Source: Luteitalea pratensis
Lineage (GTDB): Bacteria; Acidobacteriota; Vicinamibacteria; Vicinamibacterales; Vicinamibacteraceae
Length of the DNA: 64,000 bases
Assembly: GCF_001618865.1 (NCBI RefSeq)
Contig: NZ_CP015136.1
Span: 3,321,001 to 3,385,000, forward strand
Reading direction: 5' to 3'
In this document: positions 1 to 9,253 of the stretch, piece by piece
Numbering within the stretch: position 1 is the stretch's first letter
How the letters are laid out: each line of letters opens with the position of its first letter
Translations under genes and position numbers: made by a program
Notes under the pieces: generated by a model
What the model was told of the DNA's origin: nothing
What the model saw: the letters and a program-made list of their open reading frames with translations, nothing else
The model's database searches: none

Positions 1-107
1 GCCACTTCGGGATCCCGCAGCGACGGAAATCCGAGGCGATGTCATCGGGTGTTCGCAGACCACCGCTCGTAATAGTCGCTCTATGAATTGGCGCCGGTCG
101 CCACCAT

Positions 108-1850
108 TCAGTGGCTCTGAAAGATCTCTTGATAGGCGGCGACCCGCTTTCTGATCGCATCGAGTTCTTCGGGCGTGGGGTGCTCGATGTCTGCCGCGGC
201 CGGAAGCGCCCCCAACTTCATGATGGCAGCTGTCAGAAGCAGACGCGCCTTGGTCGCGGTCAGGTTGTTGCCCTCGATGAATACGTTGCCTGGGTTCACT
301 CGCACCAATCCGGTCGCGTTCCCTCGCGCCGCTTTCACGACGGGCACGCCGCGGTATACGGCTCGAAGGAGCTCCTGCTCCTGCGACGCCGACAGCGCCG
401 CGTAAGGTGCGAGGCCTTCGGCCACGATGCCGGCGAGTGGGTACTTCGCCTGCAGTATGTCGACGCTGGCCGCAATGCCTCGTTCCGCCGAACGATCCGG
501 CTGTCCACCATCGTCGTACCAGTGATCCCCTTTCACGAAGATCACTCTGGGAATGGCAGCAGCCACCAACTCTCCATCGGCCGTCTTCACGCGGACCGGG
601 ACGAGCGTGACGACAGCATCGCGCCGCAGAAGACCCTCGACGATCATGGGCATCGCGGTCACCCGCACATCCGAACTCCACGTATGTTTGCGCGTCGGCA
701 CATTCGTGATGAATGGACCCGCCGTCATCGATCCGAGGATGCCGCCATAGCCGCCGGTCGCGAGATATCCACCAGGATGTGCATCGCCTTTCTGCACCTC
801 CCGTCCCGAGAACACGACTTCATCCTGCACCATCACGCTACCGAGCCGATCCCGGCCGCGATCATCGGCCCAGACCTTCGATAAGATGAAGTCGATCGCG
901 TCGATGATGTTCCCGTCCCCATCCGCGCTGACCGTGCCACGATCCCGATGTGCGGCGCAGGCAACGATCGGCAGGGTGGTGTCCACCATCAGACTCAGCC
1001 AGTAGGCCGTGTCTTCGATCGTCGGGCTGCCTTCCAGCCACAGCGCGCCGGCGTAGTGGCCTGTCACCAGTGCTCGCTGCACCATGTTTGCGGCACGCGC
1101 CAGCTCCGGTCGGCCCGCGCGGGCGCTGTAGGGGCCGCTCCCGTACGCGAAGAAGTGGACGCCCATCTGCTCCGCGGGGATGTCGCCATCTCCGACGTCG
1201 GTCCGCTCCGCCTTCGCCAGACCCTTTGTATAGCCGCCGGCCGGCACCGCGCGATAGAAGTCGTAGTCTGCCTTGACGCGAATCTCCCCGCCGTTGCGTT
1301 CGATTTCCTCGAAGATGCGGGATGCGTCGGGGACGAATGTCTGGCGTGATTGGTCGACGCGAGCGCCCGCGCGTGTCGGACTTTCCCACGCCGCGCCATT
1401 CGCCCGACGTCCCATATACGGCAATGCGTAGAGACCGTCCTCCGGCCTCAACGTGACCACGTAGACGGGCTTGTCGTTCACATGCCTTCGCACCTGCGAG
1501 AACATTCCCTGCGTATCGACGTAGCCATCGGGTGGCGCGTAGAGGTCCCGCGCATCACTTTCGAGCGGGTGCGCCGTGAACATCTCGACATAGATGGTCA
1601 CCGGCGCGGCGAGCCGCTGGTAGCGAGGCCAGTCGACGAGCGGCTGGCCGGACGCATCCCTTCGCAAGGGGAGCCCGTACTGTTCCCGAGCCTTGTTGCT
1701 GGTGACCAGCGGCTTGTTGTTCTGGATGGTGGCGTTGGGTCCAGAAAACACGGCGATTCTGGGTCTCGTCGATTGAGCCTGGGCCGTCACCAGCGCACCG
1801 CTGACTGCCGCAGCGCACGTCATCAGCACCGCCCGAGCGCTTGCACTCAT
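108..1850 (-). CDS. Secreted asparaginase/glutaminase-like protein
   Basis: Reads as a 580-residue exported protein. The N-terminus has a hydrophobic stretch ending near residue 26 (AQAQ), consistent with a signal peptide. The middle resembles the catalytic core of L-asparaginases: residues 270-300 contain EGSPTIEDTAYWL, where the family has HGTDTxxETAxxL, and residues 307-314 contain VSADGDGN, where the family has MSADGPxN. The usual HGTDT catalytic block is changed to EGSPT, so asparaginase activity is doubtful and only the fold is inferred. The chosen ATG is preceded by GAGGAGG and overlaps the stop of the tannase gene as ATGA, so the two are probably translationally coupled. At 580 residues it is much longer than a typical asparaginase (about 330), with roughly 200 extra residues on each side of the motif region. 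Confidence 0.7.
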   Translation of the reverse strand: MSASARAVLMTCAAAVSGALVTAQAQSTRPRIAVFSGPNATIQNNKPLVTSNKAREQYGLPLRRDASGQPLVDWPRYQRLAAPVTIYVEMFTAHPLESDARDLYAPPDGYVDTQGMFSQVRRHVNDKPVYVVTLRPEDGLYALPYMGRRANGAAWESPTRAGARVDQSRQTFVPDASRIFEEIERNGGEIRVKADYDFYRAVPAGGYTKGLAKAERTDVGDGDIPAEQMGVHFFAYGSGPYSARAGRPELARAANMVQRALVTGHYAGALWLEGSPTIEDTAYWLSLMVDTTLPIVACAAHRDRGTVSADGDGNIIDAIDFILSKVWADDRGRDRLGSVMVQDEVVFSGREVQKGDAHPGGYLATGGYGGILGSMTAGPFITNVPTRKHTWSSDVRVTAMPMIVEGLLRRDAVVTLVPVRVKTADGELVAAAIPRVIFVKGDHWYDDGGQPDRSAERGIAASVDILQAKYPLAGIVAEGLAPYAALSASQEQELLRAVYRGVPVVKAARGNATGLVRVNPGNVFIEGNNLTATKARLLLTAAIMKLGALPAAADIEHPTPEELDAIRKRVAAYQEIFQSH

Positions 1851-3694
1851 CGCCTCCCTCCTCGGCCGTAGGGCGGCAAGACAGTTCCTGTCCCGTTCTC
1901 GAACTTGGGTGTCGCCATCGGTTCGACGACGTCGGGCGTCTCCAGATTCCCGCCACACGAGAAGTTCGCGGCGTCGGTGACGCTGCCCGCACCCTTGTAG
2001 ATTGCGGTATGCGGGTACGCGCACGCCGGCCTGGTCGCTATCACGGCTAGGCCGGCGCCTGTTGGAGGCGGCCCCGGCGCACGCGAACCACCGGCATGCT
2101 GCGTCGCCAGGATCTGTGTCGGTGCGACACCGTGCTCGACCCACTGGACGAGCGCATCGAACAGCGGGCCATAGTTCGGATGCCCCGGCCACGGCCCATC
2201 GCCCCCTCCGCAGTGCGCCACGCCCGGGTAGAGGAACACGCGGTACCACGACTGCAGGGTGGGGTCGCTGACGCTGGTGCCGAAGTAGGCAGCCGTTCGT
2301 TGATAGAACGCGATCGTGTTTCGCGACGGGATGTTCCGGTCTGCGGTGCCCGTCCACATCAGGAGCTTCGTGCCAGCCGCGCGGGCCCAGCCCAGGGCTT
2401 CAGGCGTTGAAGCGTCGATGAGATCGCTCACGCGTTGGCTGGCTAGTGTCGCCAGGTCTTCGTAGGTGATGCCGAGCCGGTCGTTAGCGGCAAGGAGATG
2501 GGCGTCATCCATGTAGAGATGCGTGGCCGGGTCGAAGTCGGGGTCTGCGAGTGTCCACTGCATCATCTGCTTCGTGTAGAACGCATCGATGTTGATCGGC
2601 AACCTGGAATCGGGCTCGAAGGGGAACGCGATGAGCTCGCCCTTGCGATTACGGGGACCGCGGCGGATCAGATCGTAGGCGTCAGCCTGGTCGGTATCGA
2701 GGCACTGGTCAGCCGACGCACCGGGGCTGCCGCAGACGGCGGCCTTCGCGCTCCACTTGCAGGCGCGCGGATCGGCGAGGACGCCATCCCTGATTCCGTC
2801 CTGCATGTCGCAGGCGTCGATGGCGGCGTCGGTCGTCGCCGCGATGTGGGCGGCGGTCAGGGTCTTGCCGATGGGTGCGAGCACGTCCTTGATGACCAGC
2901 CCCGCCCACGCATGCGCGAGACTGAACCGCATCCACCACAGACCGGCGCCCCCGCCCAGCACCCCGTCGTACTCGTGCGGAATCGTCTGGGCAATGATGT
3001 GCGCCTCGCGCCCGCCCTGCGAGCATCCGGACCAGTAGGTGCGCTTCGCTGCCCTCCCGTAGTAGGTCCGCGTGAGCTGCTTGGACCACCACGTCTGCCA
3101 CAGCAAATGCTCCGCAGAGAAATCGCGGATCAGGCCGATGTTGAGGGCGCCTGTCGACTCGTTCATGCCGAACGCGCAGTCGAAGCGATTGCCCGCGGGG
3201 GAGGCTGCCTGGTGCCCGCCGTCGCTCACCGCGCCCGCGTAGCCGGCATTGGTCGCGGCGGTCACGGGCCCCAGGTGCCCCATGCAGCCGCTGCTCCCCA
3301 GGTTGTGGATCTTCCCATTCCACACGCCGGCGCCCCCGTCGTCAGCTCGCAACGGGAGTCCAACTCGGATACCAATGGCCTGTCTTTGACCCTCGTCATA
3401 TCCATCGGCCGGCCCCGACTTACCGGAGTTGAAGACGAACTCGACGCGACAGTACGCGACCTCCGTCGCGATTTGCGCTTGAGAACGGACACCCATCCCT
3501 GGCTGATACGCCAAGCCCGCCGACACCGGGACTGGCGTCGCCGTCAGTCTGGTGACCGCCGGATTGCCGGCCAGCCCATACGATGGCTTCGACGCAAGCT
3601 CAGCGCATCTCGGCAGCGCCAACGCAGGCGTGGGTGTCGTGAGAGCGAGTGCGCTGGCGTAGAGAATCGCTCGGCAGGCTGTGGTGGCGTTCAT
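1847..3694 (-). CDS. Tannase/feruloyl esterase family protein
   Basis: A 615-residue alpha/beta hydrolase of the tannase/feruloyl-esterase family, expected to cleave aromatic (gallate or ferulate) esters outside the cytoplasm. Residues 1-27 form a plausible signal peptide. The nucleophile elbow GCSQGG is at residues 223-228 (Ser225). Later WTGTADRNI and GVAHCGGGDGP supply the expected Asp and His. Paired cysteines, including one inside the elbow, match the family's disulfide-linked catalytic site. The start is chosen at the ATG preceded by GGAGG; longer readings upstream lack a leader. It is the first gene of a two-gene unit with the asparaginase-like gene. A second, truncated member of the family lies at 51.5 kb. 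Confidence 0.85.
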   Translation of the reverse strand: MNATTACRAILYASALALTTPTPALALPRCAELASKPSYGLAGNPAVTRLTATPVPVSAGLAYQPGMGVRSQAQIATEVAYCRVEFVFNSGKSGPADGYDEGQRQAIGIRVGLPLRADDGGAGVWNGKIHNLGSSGCMGHLGPVTAATNAGYAGAVSDGGHQAASPAGNRFDCAFGMNESTGALNIGLIRDFSAEHLLWQTWWSKQLTRTYYGRAAKRTYWSGCSQGGREAHIIAQTIPHEYDGVLGGGAGLWWMRFSLAHAWAGLVIKDVLAPIGKTLTAAHIAATTDAAIDACDMQDGIRDGVLADPRACKWSAKAAVCGSPGASADQCLDTDQADAYDLIRRGPRNRKGELIAFPFEPDSRLPINIDAFYTKQMMQWTLADPDFDPATHLYMDDAHLLAANDRLGITYEDLATLASQRVSDLIDASTPEALGWARAAGTKLLMWTGTADRNIPSRNTIAFYQRTAAYFGTSVSDPTLQSWYRVFLYPGVAHCGGGDGPWPGHPNYGPLFDALVQWVEHGVAPTQILATQHAGGSRAPGPPPTGAGLAVIATRPACAYPHTAIYKGAGSVTDAANFSCGGNLETPDVVEPMATPKFENGTGTVLPPYGRGGRR

Positions 3695-3769
3695 CGAAGC
3701 TCCTCCAACGGAAGATGCGCCATCGGCGGAGCAAACGGTGAATGGCCCTGCTCTCGGGGAGCCGGTAGA

Positions 3770-4351
3770 ATGCGTCCTGTGACAGGGTCGGCCTCCATCA
3801 CGCAGTTGCTGCGGGAGTGGAGCGATGGCGACGACGCCGCGCTGGCTGCACTCGTGCCGCTGGTGGAATCCGAGTTGCGCCGACTGGCTGCCGCCTACAT
3901 GGGGCGGGAACGCCCCGGACACACGCTTCAGCCAACCGCGCTGGTCAACGAGACCTTCATTCGGCTGCTGGACGCGCAGAGGGTGCCCTGGCAGGATCGT
4001 GGGCATTTCCTCGGCGTTGCCGCGCGCCTCATGCGTCGCGTTCTCGTCGATCACGCACGCACGCGTGGCAGGCAGAAGCGCGGCGGCGACCACGAGGTCA
4101 TCCCACTCAACGATGCGATGATTGCTGCGCCGCGCCTCGACTTCAACCTTCTCGCACTGGATCGCGCATTAGAGGCATTGGCAGCGGTGGACGAGCGAAA
4201 GGCGCGCATCATCGAGATGCGCTTCTTCGGCGGCTTGACGGTGGATGAAACAGCCAGCGCGCTCAGCGTGTCCGCGGACACCGTGAAGCGCGACTGGCGA
4301 CTGGCGAAGATGTGGCTGTTGAGGCAGTTGGACGGAGACCGCGGTGAGTGA
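3770..4351 (+). CDS. ECF-type RNA polymerase sigma factor
   Basis: A 193-residue ECF sigma factor of the Acidobacteria/Planctomycetes type often annotated as the Sig-70-X6 family. Region 2 is seen in the first half (LLREWSDGDDAAL, then ALVNETFIRLL and FLGVAARLMRRVLVDHAR). Region 4 is seen in the last 50 residues (RIIEMRFFGGLTVDETA, then SADTVKRDW). A GTG nine bases downstream is an alternative start. The stop overlaps the GTG start of the kinase gene by 8 bases, so the two are one operon and probably translationally coupled. It has no recognisable anti-sigma partner; the kinase is the obvious candidate regulator. Confidence 0.88.
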   Translation: MRPVTGSASITQLLREWSDGDDAALAALVPLVESELRRLAAAYMGRERPGHTLQPTALVNETFIRLLDAQRVPWQDRGHFLGVAARLMRRVLVDHARTRGRQKRGGDHEVIPLNDAMIAAPRLDFNLLALDRALEALAAVDERKARIIEMRFFGGLTVDETASALSVSADTVKRDWRLAKMWLLRQLDGDRGE

Positions 4352-7283
4352 CCGCAACCGCTGGCGCCGGGTCGAACAAATCTGTCAGACCGTCCTGGAC
4401 CTGCCGGTCGGCGACCGCGACGAATTCCTGCGCGACGCCTGCGGCGATGACGCTGACATCCGCGACGAAATTCGCTTGCTCCTCGCCAAGGATCCTGCGG
4501 TTGACTCCTTCCTGATCACGCCACTGGCAGCGGTCGCCGCACACGTCATGCCGCCGACGCGTGCTTCGCTCACTGGTCGACGATTAGGGGTTCTCGCGAT
4601 CGGTCCGTGCGTGGGACGGGGCGGCATGGGTGAGGTGTATCGGGCGCGTGATACGCGGCTCGAGCGAGATGTGGCGCTGAAGGTGCTGCCCGACGCATTC
4701 GCACTCGATCCGGATCGGCTGGGTCGCTTCAGACGCGAGGCACAGATTCTCGCCTCGCTCAACCATCCCAACATTGCGGCCATCTACGGTGTCGAGGAAT
4801 GCGAGGACGTGTACGCGATCGTTCTCGAACTCGTGGACGGTCCGACCCTGGCCGAGCGGCTGGCGCGGGGCGCCATCCCGATGGCGGAGGCGCTGACAAT
4901 CGCCAGGCAGGTGGCCGAGGGAATCGAGGCCGCGCATGAGCGTGGCGTCGTACATCGCGATCTCAAACCCGCCAACATCAAGCTTCGTCCAGACGGCGCG
5001 GTCAAGGTGCTCGACTTCGGCATCGCTCGCGCACTCGACGCGCATGCCGACTCCGAAGAGATCGGTTCGTCGCCCGCGAGCCCCGGCAATGTCACGAACA
5101 CGAAGGTCGGCTCGCTCCTGGGTACTGCCGACTATATGAGCCCGGAGCAGCGCAAGGGTTGCAGGGCGGACAAGCGCAGTGACATCTGGGCGTTCGGCGC
5201 GGTGTTGTTCGAAATGCTCACCGGGCAGCACGTGAAGGTCGGGGAGACGTCGGAAGGCGCGGTTGCCCTTCCCGCAGTTGACGGGGCTGCGCTTCCGCCC
5301 GCAACGCCGGCCGCCGTACGGCGTCTGATCGCGCGGTGTCTCGAGCCGGATGCTCGACGACGGTTACGAGATATCGGCGAAGCCCGGATTGTCCTCGAGG
5401 ACCCCCTCGCGACTTCGTCCGACGAAGCGCGCCTCACTACCGGCCCAGCCACCCGTATGCACCCATGGCGACGCGTAATCGCCGTCGCAATCGCCGCGGC
5501 AGCGTTCACTGCGGCGGCACTGGCCGGCTGGTACCTGAAACCATCTCCGGTACTCGCGGTCACGAGATTCGCTATCACGTTGCCGGAGGCGCGGGACGAG
5601 CTGAGCGTCCGTGGCCCTAGCCGAGCGTCGATCGCTCTGTCACGTGACGGGGCCCAGCTCGTCTACGCGTCGAACGAGCGGCTGTACCTGCGAGCGATGT
5701 CGGAGTCCGTGGCGCAGCCGATTCGAGGCAGCGAGTCCCATCAGGCGGTATTGGCGCCGGCATTTTCTCCCGACGGTCGCTTCGTCGTCTTCTGGGCGCT
5801 CTCCGATCGAACCCTCAAGCGGATAGCGATTGCCGGTGGCGCGGCCGAGACGATTTGTGCGGCGGAAAATCCTGTCGGTGTCGAGTGGACGTCGGACCAT
5901 ATTCTCTTCGGCCAGTTAGGAAAGGGGATCATGCGCGTCGCGCCAGACGGAGGCGCACCGACGCTAATTGCCGCGACCACGGATGGCGAGCAGGCAGACA
6001 GCCCGCAACTGCTGCCCGGTGGAAGACACGTGCTGTTCACGCTCGCCACCGGTACTGCCCGCGACCGCTGGGACCACGCACGCATCGTCGCGCAGTCCCT
6101 GGCGACAGGCCAACGCAAGACGCTCGTCATCGGCGGCAGCGCAGGCCGCTACGTCGCGACGGGTCACCTCGTGTACGCCGTTGGCGGCACCCTCTTCGCA
6201 CGCGCGTTCGACGCAGCGCGTCTCGAGATGAAGGGCACGGCCATCCCTGTGGTTGTTGGCGTCGGCCGATCGGTTGGCGGGGCGACGGGCGTCGCTCAGT
6301 TCAGCGTGTCGGAGGAGGGCACGCTCGCGTACGTCGTCGGACCGGCGTCGCCAACGTACAGCGCGGGCCACCTTGCACTGGTCGATCGTCAAGGGCAAGT
6401 TGATTATCTCAACCTCCCGCCGGGTCTTTATGAATCGCCGCGGGCGTCACCCGATGGCTCGCGGATTGCTTTCGGCACCGATGACGGCAAAGAGGCAATC
6501 GTGTGGACCTTCGAGCTCGCCGGTGGTCGTGCCATGCAGCGGCTGACATCAGGCGGGAGCAATCGGTTCCCAATCTGGACATCCGACAGCAAGCGGATAG
6601 TGTTTCAGTCGGATCGGGACGGCGATCGCGCACTGTTCTGGCAGCGTGCGGATGGGGCGGCCGCAGCAGAACGCTTGACCACTCCGGACAAGGGCGAGGC
6701 GCACGTGCCGGAATCGTGGTCGCCGAACTCGGACGTTCTCCTGTTCAGCGTCGCCTCGAACGCGGGCTTCGCTGTCAGGATCCTGTCACTCGGGCGAAAG
6801 ACCGTCACCAGCTACGGTGCGGTCCAGTCGGTCGATCCACCGGGCGCAGTCTTCTCTCCGGATGGCCGCTGGGTCGCCTACACGAGTAGTGCGAAACGTG
6901 GCAAGACGACCGTCCATGTGCAACCGTTTCCTGCGACCGGGGCCAAGTTCACGCTGACTGCCCGAGGGTTCGACACTCCTCATGCGGTCACGTGGTCGGC
7001 GGACGGCAAGGAACTCTTCTACGATCCGCGGCCCGGCGGCTTCGAATCGGTCAGCGTCACGACCAATCCGTCGTTCGCGTTCGGCGATCCCGTGACCACG
7101 TCGAGGTCGTTCCTCTCCAGCCCGCCGGAGGCGCGGCGGAGATACGACGTCACTCCTAGCGGCCAGTTCCTCGTGGTTACCAGCACGGGATTGCCCGGGT
7201 CCGGGGGGCCGCCAACCCCGCAAGTGCAGGTTGTTCTCAACTGGTTTCAAGAGCTGCGACAGCGCATGTTGATGGGAAGGTAG
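4344..7283 (+). CDS. Ser/Thr protein kinase with TolB/PD40 beta-propeller sensor
   Basis: A 979-residue membrane-bound Hanks-type kinase. About 80 N-terminal residues precede the kinase domain. The glycine loop VGRGGMGEVY is at residues 90-99, the ATP lysine is near 113, HRDLKPANIK is at 204-213, DFG is at 224-226 and the MSPEQ segment is near 265. One transmembrane helix lies at about 377-396. The outside part carries repeated beta-propeller blades recognisable as FSPDGR, SPDGSRIAF, WTSDSKRIVF and WSADGKELFY. This architecture suits a sensor that reads extracytoplasmic conditions and phosphorylates cytoplasmic targets. It starts with GTG inside the upstream ECF sigma gene. Catalytic residues appear intact. 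Confidence 0.92.
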   Translation: MSDRNRWRRVEQICQTVLDLPVGDRDEFLRDACGDDADIRDEIRLLLAKDPAVDSFLITPLAAVAAHVMPPTRASLTGRRLGVLAIGPCVGRGGMGEVYRARDTRLERDVALKVLPDAFALDPDRLGRFRREAQILASLNHPNIAAIYGVEECEDVYAIVLELVDGPTLAERLARGAIPMAEALTIARQVAEGIEAAHERGVVHRDLKPANIKLRPDGAVKVLDFGIARALDAHADSEEIGSSPASPGNVTNTKVGSLLGTADYMSPEQRKGCRADKRSDIWAFGAVLFEMLTGQHVKVGETSEGAVALPAVDGAALPPATPAAVRRLIARCLEPDARRRLRDIGEARIVLEDPLATSSDEARLTTGPATRMHPWRRVIAVAIAAAAFTAAALAGWYLKPSPVLAVTRFAITLPEARDELSVRGPSRASIALSRDGAQLVYASNERLYLRAMSESVAQPIRGSESHQAVLAPAFSPDGRFVVFWALSDRTLKRIAIAGGAAETICAAENPVGVEWTSDHILFGQLGKGIMRVAPDGGAPTLIAATTDGEQADSPQLLPGGRHVLFTLATGTARDRWDHARIVAQSLATGQRKTLVIGGSAGRYVATGHLVYAVGGTLFARAFDAARLEMKGTAIPVVVGVGRSVGGATGVAQFSVSEEGTLAYVVGPASPTYSAGHLALVDRQGQVDYLNLPPGLYESPRASPDGSRIAFGTDDGKEAIVWTFELAGGRAMQRLTSGGSNRFPIWTSDSKRIVFQSDRDGDRALFWQRADGAAAAERLTTPDKGEAHVPESWSPNSDVLLFSVASNAGFAVRILSLGRKTVTSYGAVQSVDPPGAVFSPDGRWVAYTSSAKRGKTTVHVQPFPATGAKFTLTARGFDTPHAVTWSADGKELFYDPRPGGFESVSVTTNPSFAFGDPVTTSRSFLSSPPEARRRYDVTPSGQFLVVTSTGLPGSGGPPTPQVQVVLNWFQELRQRMLMGR

Positions 7284-7432
7284 AGACCGGTCCGGTGGGT
7301 GGTGATTCGCGAGGGGAGTGGAGCAGCGCCGAGCGCCCGTGGTGGGCCGATTTGCTCAGCGTGTTCCACGCTGAAGGGCTGTACGCCCACGGACCGCCAT
7401 GATGCGCAAAAACTCCACGACACCCGTTAGGC
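7284..7432. other. Gap with no recognisable gene
   Basis: Between the convergent kinase and permease genes. I see no credible reading frame or RNA gene. The rest of the gap is filled by a long copy of the interspersed palindromic repeat. Confidence 0.5.
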
Positions 7433-7624
7433 TGCTTAGCCGGGCTGGAGGGCCAGCAGGCGCGCTCCCAATGTCGACTCGCGACTCGGCTCGCGGCTGA
7501 TCCCGCGCCAAGCATGCGGCAGGACCATGTCTGGGATCGGCGGCATGCTCGCGGCGGTCGCCCTCCCGCCCTGGCTGACGAGAACTCGCGCGCGAGATCG
7601 CGGAATGTCTTTGGAGACACCCCC
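7433..7624 (+). repeat. Interspersed palindromic repeat, copy R1 (long form)
   Basis: The right part (from 7568) matches four other loci in the window around the core GACGAGAACTCGCGCG. It holds the perfect palindrome CTCGCGCGCGAG and a second short inverted repeat TGTCT-TTGG-AGACA. The left part resembles copy R4 over about 130 further bases, including ATGTCGACTCG and GACCATGTCTG. It ends 21 bases beyond the stop of the minus-strand permease gene and lies between convergent genes. Confidence 0.8.
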
Positions 7625-7644
7625 GCGAGAATCACGGCGCCTCT

Positions 7645-9120
7645 TCAAGACGCGTCGGTATGCGTGTGGTTCGGAGCATCCGTCGCGCCGCCGCCGTTGA
7701 AATGGAGATTGAGCAGCACCGCCGCGATCGACGTAAGCAGGATGCCGGACTCGAGCAGCGGACGCACCGCATGCGCCATCTGCTGCGTCCAGCGCGGCGC
7801 CTCCTGCGGGATCATCCCGACGCCCACCGCAATCGCGACGATGTAGAGATTGCGGCGGTTGCCCTGGAAGTCGACGTTGGACAGGATGCGGATCCCGCTG
7901 GCGACCACCATGCCGAACATCACGAGCCCGGCCCCGCCCAGCACGAACAACGGTACCGACTCGACAAGGGCGGCCAGCTTGGGCAGCAGCCCTAGCACCA
8001 CCATGATCGCGCCGCCGGCCACGCATACCCAGCGGCTCTTGACACCAGTCACGCTCACCAGCCCGACGTTCTGCGAGAAGCTCGTATACGGGAAGGTGTT
8101 GAAGACGCCACCGATCACCGTCCCGAGGCCGTCCACCCGCAGGCCGGCCGTCAGTGACCGTCGCGTCAGGGGGCGTCCGGTGATGTCGGCCAGCGCGAGG
8201 AACATTCCCGTGGACTCGATCATCACCACGATCATCACCAGCGTCATGGTGCCGATCAGGACTGGATCGAAGGTGGGCGTCCCGAACGCGAACGGGCGGA
8301 CCAGTCCGAACCACGGCGCATTGGCGACCTTCTCGAAGGTCATCTCGCCGGTGACGACGGCCACGGCGCAGCCGGTGATCGCACCGAGCAGCACGGCGAT
8401 GTTTGCGAGGAAGCCGCGAAGGTAGCGGATGATCAGGAGGATGACCACCAGCACGAGGAGCGCGACTGCCAGATGGTCCAGCGCCGCGTAGCCGGGGTTG
8501 TCGATCATCGGCACCCGCAACGGGCCCGCCGGCACACCAACTCCAGGTGATGCCAGCATCGACCGCAGCACAGCGACGTCGGGAGTCTGCGCCGCTGATG
8601 CCGGGCCTCCCATCGCCCAGCCAATCCCCACGCGCATGAGGTTGACGCCGATCATGACGATGATCGTGCCGGTCACGACAGGCGGGAAGAACCGCAGCAG
8701 TCGACCCATGACCGGTGCGAGGGCCATCGAAACGATCCCCGCGCCGATCAGCGCCCCGAAAATCGCCCGCGCGCCGTCCGTTCCACCATTGACGTTGGCC
8801 ACGGCAACCATCGGACCCACGGCGGCAAAGGTGACGCCCATCATGACCGGCAGCCGCACGCCGAAATACGGCGAGACGCCCAGAGACTGGATCAGCGTCA
8901 CCAAGCCGCAGCAGAACAGATCGGCCGAGATGAGCAGCGCGACCTCCGCCGGCGTGAGGCCGAGGGCTCGCCCAACGATCAGCGGCACCGCCACCGCCCC
9001 GCCGTACATGACCAGCACGTGTTGCAACCCGAGCGCTGCCAGCCGCGGAAGCGGGAGCCGTTCGTCGATGGGGTGCAGGACCGTGGGCGGGGCGGCACGG
9101 CGGGCCGGGGACGCGAGCAT
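7645..9120 (-). CDS. NCS2 family nucleobase (xanthine/urate/uracil) permease
   Basis: A 491-residue polytopic membrane protein with about a dozen or more hydrophobic helices. It fits the nucleobase:cation symporter-2 family, which imports purines or pyrimidines with a cation. Characteristic features are the N-terminal LGLQHVLVMYGG segment and the signature FNTFPYTSFSQNVG followed by TGVKSRWV, a form typical of xanthine/uric acid transporters rather than uracil ones. The exact substrate is not determinable. The ATG chosen has GGGGAG immediately upstream; longer open frame upstream lacks permease-like sequence. It is not in an operon: the upstream sulfatase gene is divergent and the downstream kinase convergent. 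Confidence 0.9.
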   Translation of the reverse strand: MLASPARRAAPPTVLHPIDERLPLPRLAALGLQHVLVMYGGAVAVPLIVGRALGLTPAEVALLISADLFCCGLVTLIQSLGVSPYFGVRLPVMMGVTFAAVGPMVAVANVNGGTDGARAIFGALIGAGIVSMALAPVMGRLLRFFPPVVTGTIIVMIGVNLMRVGIGWAMGGPASAAQTPDVAVLRSMLASPGVGVPAGPLRVPMIDNPGYAALDHLAVALLVLVVILLIIRYLRGFLANIAVLLGAITGCAVAVVTGEMTFEKVANAPWFGLVRPFAFGTPTFDPVLIGTMTLVMIVVMIESTGMFLALADITGRPLTRRSLTAGLRVDGLGTVIGGVFNTFPYTSFSQNVGLVSVTGVKSRWVCVAGGAIMVVLGLLPKLAALVESVPLFVLGGAGLVMFGMVVASGIRILSNVDFQGNRRNLYIVAIAVGVGMIPQEAPRWTQQMAHAVRPLLESGILLTSIAAVLLNLHFNGGGATDAPNHTHTDAS

Positions 9121-9253
9121 CTCCCCATTGTCGTATGCGGCGCAGTTGACGCGACGGCGAGCGGCGTTGGTGCGCGCGATTCCGGCGACAATGGCTGCCA
9201 ACACGAAAGGCGGTGACGGTGGGTCGCGTGCCGGTGAGACCGGGAATTGCCGG

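Noticed and set aside
1851-2357. In-frame N-terminal extension of the asparaginase-like gene
   Set aside because: It overlaps the tannase gene in antiphase, has arginine-rich shadow composition, and the internal ATG has a strong ribosome-binding site and a signal peptide.
2498-3769. In-frame 5' extension of the first ECF sigma gene
   Set aside because: It is antisense to the tannase gene and the ECF domain starts normally at 3770.
7420-7440. GTTAGGC beside repeat R1 considered as an integron attC core
   Set aside because: No matching inverse core at the other end, the other repeat copies lack it, and there is no integron integrase.
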